From an uncultured beta proteobacterium (lineage in GTDB: Bacteria; Pseudomonadota; Gammaproteobacteria; Burkholderiales; Burkholderiaceae): DNA of 64,000 nt. Positions within the stretch are counted from its first letter, which is position 1, and the number at the start of each line of letters is the position of its first letter. Both the position numbers and the translations under genes were made by a program. The notes under the pieces are model-generated. The model was not told where the DNA came from and did no database searches. It saw nothing but the letters and a program-made list of their open reading frames with translations. Positions 57,565 to 64,000 of the stretch are shown here, one piece after another. The DNA is taken from contig CAIJNI010000086.1 of NCBI GenBank assembly GCA_903821995.1, positions 47,559-111,558 of the forward strand, written 5' to 3'.

Positions 57565-57823
57565 AACTTATTGAGGTTAACATCTTCACTTAATTTTGTC
57601 TTCCCCCCTTTACTATCGTTTTTTAGTGATGCTGTTATAGGTCATGACTACTCTGACTTAGAGGTCTAAATTCTAAATATACTAAAATATTCATTAGCCT
57701 ACTCTCATTGATCAAAGTTCTACTTCGTATTAGAATCTACTTGGTTAATCTCCAAGAACGAGGACTTTAATATTTAGACTTTATTTATATTTTCAATCAG
57801 GATTAACTAGGGGGATTCTCGCC

Positions 57824-58816
57824 ATGCTTAAAAACTCTATCAGACGTCATCATTTTTTACCTAGAATACTTTTTTTCATCTCATGTTTCGCATTAATTCC
57901 CCTTAATGGCCTATGTGAGACCTACCCTTCTAAACCTATTACATTTATTGTCCCCTACAGCGCAGGTGGCGGGGCCGATAGTAGGAGTAGACAAGTTGCA
58001 CTATATCTGACTAAGGCATTGGGGCAACCAGTAATCGTTGACAACAGAGCAGGGGCTGGAGGAAATATTGGTACTGAAGCTATTGCAAAAGCTAACCCAG
58101 ATGGATATACCATTGGCATGGGTAACTTTGCGCCTCTTGCTGTTAATAAAGCTTTGTTTGGTAATTTACGATTTGATCCCCAAAATGACCTTGTTCCCGT
58201 TATACAGATTGAACAAGGCCCTTTAGTATTAAGCGTTTCAGAAAAGTCCCCCTTTAAAACAGTTAAAGATATTATTACTGCAGCTAAATCTGACCCTGGA
58301 AAACTTACTTTTGCCTCTGGAGGGATTGGCGGTTCTCACCATTTGTCTGGCGCATTATTTCAACAAAGTGCAGGCATTGAACTAATACATGTCCCCTATA
58401 AAAGTGGCGCAGCTGGACTTACCGACTTAATTTCGGGAAATGTAAACATGATGTTTGAGCAGATGTATTCCGCTATGCCTAATATAAAAGGTGGAAAACT
58501 TAGAGCAATAGCGATCACCAGCAAAAAAAGAGACCCTCAACTTCCCGACGTTCCATCTTTTACCGAGCTTGGCTTTCCACAAGTTGTAGTTTTAAATTGG
58601 CAAGGAGTTATTGCTCCCAAAGGCACCCCTAAAGAAATCATCGTTAAGTTAAATGATGCCGTAAACCAAATGTTAAAAGAACCTGATGTGAAAAAATCAA
58701 TTTTTGATCAAGGAAATATCCCTGTAGGTGGAACTCCAGAAGAATTTGTGGCTTATATCAAATCAGAAAGTGAGAAGTGGTCTAACGTTGTCCGAGTTGG
58801 AAATATAAAGCCATAA
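57824..58816 (+). CDS. Bug-family (TctC) periplasmic receptor 5
   Basis: 330 residues, ATG 57824 after GGGGGATT. Signal FLPRILFFISCFALIPLNGLCE, then YPSKPITFIVPYSAGGGADSRSRQVA and DNRAGAGGNIGTEAIAKANPDGYTIG. It stands as a single gene 312 bp before another Bug gene; no enzyme partner directly attached. Confidence 0.92.
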   Translation: MLKNSIRRHHFLPRILFFISCFALIPLNGLCETYPSKPITFIVPYSAGGGADSRSRQVALYLTKALGQPVIVDNRAGAGGNIGTEAIAKANPDGYTIGMGNFAPLAVNKALFGNLRFDPQNDLVPVIQIEQGPLVLSVSEKSPFKTVKDIITAAKSDPGKLTFASGGIGGSHHLSGALFQQSAGIELIHVPYKSGAAGLTDLISGNVNMMFEQMYSAMPNIKGGKLRAIAITSKKRDPQLPDVPSFTELGFPQVVVLNWQGVIAPKGTPKEIIVKLNDAVNQMLKEPDVKKSIFDQGNIPVGGTPEEFVAYIKSESEKWSNVVRVGNIKP

Positions 58817-58987
58817 TTTAAAGCTACAGTTCCATAGCCTATATCTTTATCAACCTTGGCTAATTTTTAAACTTAGTCAAATTAGTTTAATTCCAAACTA
58901 CTGGAAAAATATAGCTTCTGCTTTAAGGTAAAGCAAGTATATGACTTTATTCATATTTTCGACTTATGCATTAGAAGGAATTTTTAT

Positions 58988-59040
58988 TCCCCCAGAAATA
59001 GGTGTAATTCAATACCAACTTAAGGTATTGTTTAGGGGGA
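58988..59040 (+). promoter_or_regulatory. Nested stem-loops in the gap before receptor 6
   Basis: An outer TCCCCC/GGGGGA stem (58988-58993 with 59035-59040) encloses a 7-bp CAATACC/GGTATTG hairpin (59010-59016, 59024-59030). It lies upstream of the promoter candidate at 59056, so it would be an operator region or 3'-UTR structure of receptor 5, not a leader. Apart from this and the promoter, the 312-bp gap 58817-59128 shows no gene. Confidence 0.35.
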
Positions 59041-59055
59041 TGATCTCAATTTTTG

Positions 59056-59085
59056 TTGACCTTGTCCAATAAAGAATCGTGTTAT
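59056..59085 (+). promoter_or_regulatory. Predicted sigma-70 promoter for receptor 6 operon
   Basis: TTGACC at 59056-59061, 18-nt spacer, TGTTAT at 59080-59085, 43 bp before the GTG of the Bug gene. The -35 is near consensus; the -10 is moderate. Confidence 0.5.
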
Positions 59086-59128
59086 TCCGCCTTTACCATG
59101 AGCTGCTAAGCCAAGGAAAAAACTAAAC

Positions 59129-60127
59129 GTGCTGCAATCTTTGATCTGTAAATATGTGAGCGTTGCCTTACTATCGTGCATTATGTTTTTAGCCCCTACT
59201 GCTATGGTCTATGCACAATCGAACTCAAAGGATTACCCCAATCGCCAAATTACTCTATATGTCCCATTTCCACCTGGAGGAGCAACTGATTTAATGGCCC
59301 GAACTATTGGGCAGCGTATTTTTAAAAAATGGGGCTACAGTGTTGTTATAGAAAACAAGCCCGGCGCAGGAGGTATGTTGGCCGCGTCCCAAGTAGCCAA
59401 AGCTTTACCTGATGGCTATGCTTTATTTTTTGGATCATCTGCACAGCTTGCGGTAAATCAAAGCATCTATCCAAAAATGCCCTATGACACACAAAAAGAT
59501 TTTGCACCAATAATTCTGGTGGGCGGAGTTCCTAACATCTTAGTTGCAAACCCAAATGCCCCATTTAGAAATCTATCTGAACTAATTCAATATGCCCAGG
59601 CAAATCCAGGCAAACTTAATTACGCTTCACCCGGATCAGGCTCAACCGCCCATTTAACCGCAGAATTATTTAAAACTCAATCTGGAATTGATATCGTGCA
59701 CATTCCTTATAAAGGGGCCGCTGGGGGAGTTACTGATGTTATTGGAGGGCAGGTACCACTCATGTTTGTCAGTATGCCCTCCGTGATGGAACATATCAAA
59801 GCTGGTAAATTAATTGGTCTGGCAGTTGCTGGTGGAGTGAGATCAAGTGTTCTACCCGATGTCCCAACCTTTGCAGAAACTCTTCCTAGTTTTGAATCAA
59901 CTAGTTGGTATGGCGTGGTTGCGCCTGCTTTGACACCATCATCAATTATTACCCTTTTAAATAATGAAATTAATTTAATGCTGACTAGCCCTGAAGTAAA
60001 AAAGATATTTGATGATCAAGGAATCCGAATATACGGTGGAAGTCCAAATCAGTTTTCTGCACACATCAAATCTGAATCTTCTAAATGGGCAAAAGTAGTT
60101 GAAAAAGCCAACGTTAAAGTGGATTAA
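59129..60127 (+). CDS. Bug-family (TctC) periplasmic receptor 6
   Basis: 332 residues from GTG 59129; AAGGA is 11 nt upstream, a little far, and later GTG or TTG codons are alternatives. Signal VSVALLSCIMFLAPTAMVYAQS, then YPNRQITLYVPFPPGGATDLMARTI and ENKPGAGGMLAASQVAKALPDGYALF. First gene of a receptor-cupin-TPP enzyme operon, which suggests the ligand is the TPP enzyme's 2-oxo acid or a precursor (inference). Confidence 0.92.
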   Translation: MLQSLICKYVSVALLSCIMFLAPTAMVYAQSNSKDYPNRQITLYVPFPPGGATDLMARTIGQRIFKKWGYSVVIENKPGAGGMLAASQVAKALPDGYALFFGSSAQLAVNQSIYPKMPYDTQKDFAPIILVGGVPNILVANPNAPFRNLSELIQYAQANPGKLNYASPGSGSTAHLTAELFKTQSGIDIVHIPYKGAAGGVTDVIGGQVPLMFVSMPSVMEHIKAGKLIGLAVAGGVRSSVLPDVPTFAETLPSFESTSWYGVVAPALTPSSIITLLNNEINLMLTSPEVKKIFDDQGIRIYGGSPNQFSAHIKSESSKWAKVVEKANVKVD

Positions 60128-60169
60128 ATATCAACCCAAGCATTTCTAAAATAGAAAACTTATCTTTAA

Positions 60170-60562
60170 ATGACTACAACTAAAATAGTGCGCGTATTTT
60201 CTGGACCTGACCATCGATCTCATTTTGAAGATATTCAATTAGAAATGAATGAATTTAGACTTGGGTCTCTTTTCTCTTTAAAGTCGCAGTTAGTCCCTGT
60301 TGAAGGAGTCGTGTTTCGCGAAAATCCTTTAGAAGGAAATCAAGACTTTCATTGCCCACCACGCAAGCAATTTGTCATTACGCTTTTTGGCGCGGTAGAA
60401 ATTTCAGTTGGCGATGGGTCGTATCGAATTTTTGGGCCTGGTGATATTCTTTATGCAGAGGACTTAGAAGGCGAGGGGCATAAAGCACGAGAATTGATTG
60501 GCCCCAGAAAAAGCCTTATTCTGCCCGTTGCAAATAGCTTTAATATTTTAGATTGGAAGTAA
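60170..60562 (+). CDS. Cupin-domain protein
   Basis: 130 residues. A single cupin: VVFRENPLEGNQDFHCPPRKQFVITLFGAVEISVGDGSYRIFGPGDILYAEDLEGEGHKARELIG. One metal-ligand-like His lies in DFHCPP, with others in GHKAREL. Cytoplasmic. It follows the receptor by 42 bp and its stop lies 5 bp before the TPP enzyme start; it may be an isomerase, sensor or accessory enzyme. Confidence 0.8.
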   Translation: MTTTKIVRVFSGPDHRSHFEDIQLEMNEFRLGSLFSLKSQLVPVEGVVFRENPLEGNQDFHCPPRKQFVITLFGAVEISVGDGSYRIFGPGDILYAEDLEGEGHKARELIGPRKSLILPVANSFNILDWK

Positions 60563-60567
60563 TCAAA

Positions 60568-62295
60568 ATGGATGATAAAAATGTTAACCCTGCACTCCTT
60601 ACTCCAGGATTAAAGTTCTCTGGAACAGTTGCCCATTTGGTCGCGGAATGTTTGAGACGCCACGGGGTAGAAGTTTTATTCGGACAAAGTCTTCCATCTA
60701 TGCTGCACTTAGCATGTGAGCAGATAGGCTTGAAACAGATTGCTTATCGCTCTGAAAATGCTGGCGGTTACATGGCAGATGGATATGCTCGTATTTCGAA
60801 TTTACCTGGAATTGTGACAGCACAAAATGGCCCTGCTGCCACTCTGCTGGTAGCGCCTTTAGCTGAAGCTCTAAAAGCTTCGATTCCACTCATTGCTTTA
60901 GTGCAAGATGTCAATCGCTCAGAGACAGATCGAAATGCTTTTCAAGAGTTTGATCACATTGCACTTTTTTCTTCCTGCACAAAGTGGGTTCGTCGTGTCA
61001 CCGAAGCAAGTCGAATTGAAGATTATATTGATCAAGCCTTTGTTGCAGCATGCTCCGGCGTTCCCGGTCCAGTTGCGCTCATGTTGCCAGCAGACTTGCT
61101 CTTAGAGCAAGCGCCAAAGTCAAAACGTTTAACTTCACTTGGATTTTTCCCTCTAGATCGAACAGTACCCATTCTTAGCGAGTTAAGAATTGCTGCAGAT
61201 CTGTTAGCAAAAGCCAAAAATCCATTAGTCATTGTTGGCGGAGGAATTCATCTATCTGGCGCACAAGATGCGCTAGCCCAGCTACAAGAAAAAATTCATT
61301 TACCTGTAGCTACGACTGTTATGGGAAAAGGAGCTGTCGATGAAAGACATCCTTTATCAATCGGTGTAATTGGTTACTTTATGGGCCCTAATGGGAATAC
61401 TCATTTTCAAAAAGAATTAGTTTCACAGGCTGATGTCATTGTCTTAATTGGAACTCGGACTAATCAAAATGGTACAGATTCATGGAAGCTCTATCCACCT
61501 ACAGCGAAATATATTCATATTGATTTCAATGGAAATGAGGTTGGAAGAAACTATGAAGCAAGTCGCTTAGTGGGAGATGCTCGTGAAACTATATTGGCTC
61601 TAACTGAAGAGTTGTTAAGTCTGAATCTTAAGGAGCGCCGAGCATTGCGCCCCAACCTAGAAGAAACAATCAACAAGGGACGTATCGCTTATTTAAAGCA
61701 ATCAAAATCTATTAGAGAATCGAATCTGGTCCCCATCCGTCCTGAACGTGTAATGGATGAGTTAAACCAAGTATTAACACCCAATAGCATCGTTGTTTCG
61801 GATGCAAGTTATGCCTCAGTATGGACTGCAAACTATCTAACTTCCTTATTTGCGGGAATGCGCTTTTTGGCTCCTCGTGGTTTAGCTGGTATTGGCTGGG
61901 GCTTCCCTATGGCTCTAGGTGCAAAAGTGGCAAGACCAAAGGCTGATGTCTATTGTGTAGTTGGTGATGGTGGATTTGCTCATGTTTGGTCGGAGCAAGA
62001 AACTGCTGTTCGAATGAATCTAAAAATTGTTTTAATTGTTTTAAATAATGGCATTCTTGGGTTTCAAAAACATGCTGAAAATATTAAATACGGGGTACAT
62101 ACAAGTGCCGTTCATTTTGCCCCAGTTGATCACGCTGCAATTGCTAGAGCATGTGGATGTCAAGGTATTACAGTCACTAAGCCTGAGGAATTTTCTCAAG
62201 CCTTAGCGCTTGCAAAAACCTCTAAAATGACAACAGTTATTGATGTCATTTGTGATGAGAATGCCTTCCCACCTCTTTCTTTATATCATCCTTAA
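60568..62295 (+). CDS. Acetolactate-synthase-like TPP-dependent enzyme
   Basis: 575 residues from ATG 60568 with GGAAG 8 nt upstream (a TTG at 60553 would overlap the cupin gene). Three-domain TPP fold: N-terminal PYR domain with catalytic Glu in YRSENAGGYMADGYARISNLPGIV, central domain PLVIVGGGIHLSGAQDALAQL, C-terminal PP domain with the GDG...N motif (VVGDGGFAHVWSEQETAVRMNLKIVLIVLNN). No regulatory subunit nearby, so it is probably catabolic: a 2-oxo-acid decarboxylase or carboligase rather than the branched-chain biosynthetic enzyme. Confidence 0.87.
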   Translation: MDDKNVNPALLTPGLKFSGTVAHLVAECLRRHGVEVLFGQSLPSMLHLACEQIGLKQIAYRSENAGGYMADGYARISNLPGIVTAQNGPAATLLVAPLAEALKASIPLIALVQDVNRSETDRNAFQEFDHIALFSSCTKWVRRVTEASRIEDYIDQAFVAACSGVPGPVALMLPADLLLEQAPKSKRLTSLGFFPLDRTVPILSELRIAADLLAKAKNPLVIVGGGIHLSGAQDALAQLQEKIHLPVATTVMGKGAVDERHPLSIGVIGYFMGPNGNTHFQKELVSQADVIVLIGTRTNQNGTDSWKLYPPTAKYIHIDFNGNEVGRNYEASRLVGDARETILALTEELLSLNLKERRALRPNLEETINKGRIAYLKQSKSIRESNLVPIRPERVMDELNQVLTPNSIVVSDASYASVWTANYLTSLFAGMRFLAPRGLAGIGWGFPMALGAKVARPKADVYCVVGDGGFAHVWSEQETAVRMNLKIVLIVLNNGILGFQKHAENIKYGVHTSAVHFAPVDHAAIARACGCQGITVTKPEEFSQALALAKTSKMTTVIDVICDENAFPPLSLYHP

Positions 62296-62334
62296 GAGAA
62301 CAATTCGTGCAAATTTAAATCATATCTAAATGAA

Positions 62335-62355
62335 GCATTTTCCAAATGCGTTTTT
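62335..62355 (+). terminator. Intrinsic terminator after the TPP enzyme gene
   Basis: GCATTT (62335-62340), 3-nt loop, AAATGC (62344-62349), then G and TTTTT. Short stem of six pairs, 40 bp after the stop. Confidence 0.55.
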
Positions 62356-62406
62356 ACTCTTTCTTAGAAACCCAACTGTGAGTTGAGTCAAGAAGTTTAA
62401 TGCGAC

Positions 62407-62925
62407 CTATCCAAGCTCTGACTCTCTAAAAGCATCTCTCATATAAACAGGTAGATCTATAGAGGGAGGTTTAAATCCAGACTGATAAAACATATCTGCT
62501 AAATGCCCACGATGAAAAGTTTTGTGATTACAAATATGTATCAACATATCACCTCTAGTCATTTCTCCAGAGCCACCATCAACAAAAGAAAATTTTATTT
62601 TTTCGTTTAAAAGTGCTTCACTCATTGTGTCTGCATAGTGGACGTACCATTCATCCATTTCCTGGATTTTGTACGAAAGTGTTTCTAGATCACCCGGAGT
62701 CTCAGAGGTGCGCGAACTAAACCCATGCTCTTTCCCTAATAGATGCCCTCGCCATATTTGATCAACTATATCAATATGAGCTAAGGTAAAAGTCATCCCC
62801 CCTAATGCTGCGGGACGTCTTTTAACAAATTCTTCTGTGGGCAACCCTGAAATAGCTACTAACATCATGTCATTTGCCCATTTGCTATAGCGCATAAGCA
62901 TTTTAATGTTTCGAATCGCAGACAT
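62407..62925 (-). CDS. DinB-family protein
   Basis: 172 residues. Four-helix DinB layout with metal-type histidines in TLAHIDIVDQIWRGHLLG near residue 50 and LIHICNHKTFHRGHLADMFYQSG near residue 130 (H-x-x-x-H pattern). Relatives are metal-dependent thiol transferases or damage-induced proteins; the specific reaction is unknown. Stands alone. Confidence 0.85.
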   Translation of the reverse strand: MSAIRNIKMLMRYSKWANDMMLVAISGLPTEEFVKRRPAALGGMTFTLAHIDIVDQIWRGHLLGKEHGFSSRTSETPGDLETLSYKIQEMDEWYVHYADTMSEALLNEKIKFSFVDGGSGEMTRGDMLIHICNHKTFHRGHLADMFYQSGFKPPSIDLPVYMRDAFRESELG

Positions 62926-63058
62926 ATAATCTTCCTTTATAAGTAGTCATATTCTAACAAACAGGAAATAGCTTTGATCTACAAAAAATTGTGGGGATGC
63001 GTTAACTACTAAGTACCCAGTGAACAAAAAATATATGCAAGAAAGTACTTCAACCGTC

Positions 63059-64000
63059 TCAATTGAAATTAATAAAATGACCACCAAGTGACTGATGTAA
63101 ATCTACACGATTTCTAAGTCGATCTGCAGAAATTTTAATCAAATTACTTGTTGTGTTTGATAACATAATCTCTTGTTGTAAGACTTGGAACTGATCAGTC
63201 TTGCCAACTCTAAATTTTTGCTTTTCATAATCTACTGACTTATTCATATTGCGAGTTTGCGCTGCCAAAGCTGTTTGACGAGTCTTTAGCTTGATATCAT
63301 TATCTAAGGCGCTTTCCACTTCATTAAAAGCTGTAAGTGATACTTTGCCATAGTTAGCTAATACTTCACTTTGCTTAGCAGTCTTGATGTCTTGTTGAGC
63401 GAGTAACTGACCGCCCATGAAAAGCGGTATGAGCAATGAACCAGTCAAGCTACTAATGGGATTGCTAATACCATTCGTGAGTAAAATCGCAGAGTCTTGA
63501 ATATAGCCAACACCACCGGTAATCTTTATAGAAGGTAATCGAGCACGCTTAGCTTCTTCAACATCATAAAAAGATGCGTTATATCTTTGTTGTGCTGCTT
63601 GAATATCGGGTCTCCTAGCGATCATTTCTGAAGGAATGCCTACCGGCATTTCTGTAATTGGAGAAGGGAAAGTACTACTTACATCAATTTGTGCTGATGG
63701 ATAGCGGCCTAGCAAAATTTCCATTGAACGCTTCGCTTGATTAAGTTGATATTGATAGGCAATCAATTGATTTTGATACATATCAACAGAAGCTGCATTT
63801 TGAATCACATCTTGAGTCGAGTTTCTCCCAACACGCTCACCAATAAGCAAAAACTGATTTTGTTTTTTGGCATCATCTAACATTTGTTGACTTATAGCAA
63901 CCTGCTGTTTACATTCAGTTATAGCAATCCAAGCTTTAATGACGCTGGCAGACAACATTTGTTGCGTATAAATGCGATCGAGTGCCGAGGCATTGACACG
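63059..64000 (-). CDS. NodT-family RND efflux outer-membrane factor (N-terminus cut by window edge)
   Basis: At least 313 residues; the frame runs open to the right edge, so the true start is outside and the internal ATG at 63958 is not it. TolC-like features: coiled helices (LSASVIKAWIAITECKQQVAISQQMLDDAKKQ), VGIPSEMIARRPDIQAAQQRYNASFYDVEEAKRARLPSIKITGGVGY and FNEVESALDN. It would form the outer-membrane exit duct of a tripartite pump whose other parts lie beyond the window. Confidence 0.9.
   Translation of the reverse strand, partial: RVNASALDRIYTQQMLSASVIKAWIAITECKQQVAISQQMLDDAKKQNQFLLIGERVGRNSTQDVIQNAASVDMYQNQLIAYQYQLNQAKRSMEILLGRYPSAQIDVSSTFPSPITEMPVGIPSEMIARRPDIQAAQQRYNASFYDVEEAKRARLPSIKITGGVGYIQDSAILLTNGISNPISSLTGSLLIPLFMGGQLLAQQDIKTAKQSEVLANYGKVSLTAFNEVESALDNDIKLKTRQTALAAQTRNMNKSVDYEKQKFRVGKTDQFQVLQQEIMLSNTTSNLIKISADRLRNRVDLHQSLGGHFINFN

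Overview
The window reads as the chromosome of a low-GC betaproteobacterium of the Burkholderiaceae, most like Polynucleobacter. Four signs support this. The gene order argB-slmA-metX-metW-ampG, gatCAB divergent from mreBCD-mrdA-rodA, and dksA/COG0523/xerC/DUF484 is typical of Burkholderiales. Non-coding DNA is AT-rich. Genes are tightly packed with many ATGA/TAATG overlaps. There are six periplasmic Bug-type (TctC) tricarboxylate-receptor proteins. The species is an inference; no rRNA is present to confirm it. No tRNA, rRNA, CRISPR array, insertion sequence or prophage was seen.

Left part (1-24 kb): mostly core genome. A minus-strand chain argB-slmA-metX-metW-ampG (arginine and methionine synthesis, nucleoid occlusion, muropeptide import) faces a metal-type TonB receptor preceded by a small periplasmic-type protein. 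Next come a Cys-poor DksA, a His-rich COG0523 GTPase, XerC, DUF484 and the GatCAB amidotransferase. The cell-shape operon mreBCD-mrdA-rodA ends at a clear bidirectional terminator shared with an HU gene. DsbB, a GDT1-type cation exporter and release factor 3 follow. The ~620 bp before prfC hold the debris of one or two decayed small genes and a leader hairpin.

Middle (24-34 kb) and right (50-52 kb, 57.8-62.3 kb): accessory catabolic blocks. Each has a periplasmic Bug receptor next to a soluble enzyme (MmgE/PrpD, quinone-reductase-like MDR, two beta-hydroxyacid dehydrogenases, SnoaL-like, Cys-less arylmalonate-decarboxylase/Asp-Glu-racemase-like, cupin plus TPP enzyme). No TctA/TctB membrane partners are present. 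These look like uptake and breakdown modules for small carboxylic acids.

34-50 kb: a 583-residue, nearly uncharged protein built of about 60 octapeptide units is the most unusual gene here. Around it lie two paralogous secreted alpha/beta hydrolases, a Kdo hydroxylase, MFS carriers, an LVIVD-propeller/cupredoxin-like/polytopic-membrane three-gene operon, a purine/methionine salvage group (aminotransferase, apt, nucleosidase) with apt and the nucleosidase starting head-to-head 3 bp apart, an arsC-aquaporin-HPP group, and two small membrane proteins with an intercistronic hairpin.

52-57.6 kb: an outer-membrane-type protein, an RsuA-type pseudouridine synthase, and a TlpA thioredoxin / CASCGC outer-membrane protein / DUF2946 / MFS group suggestive of metal or redox stress. 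The right edge cuts an RND-efflux outer-membrane factor (NodT type). Start codons were chosen by Shine-Dalgarno position, signal peptide and neighbour overlap; several differ from the longest possible reading frame and are noted.
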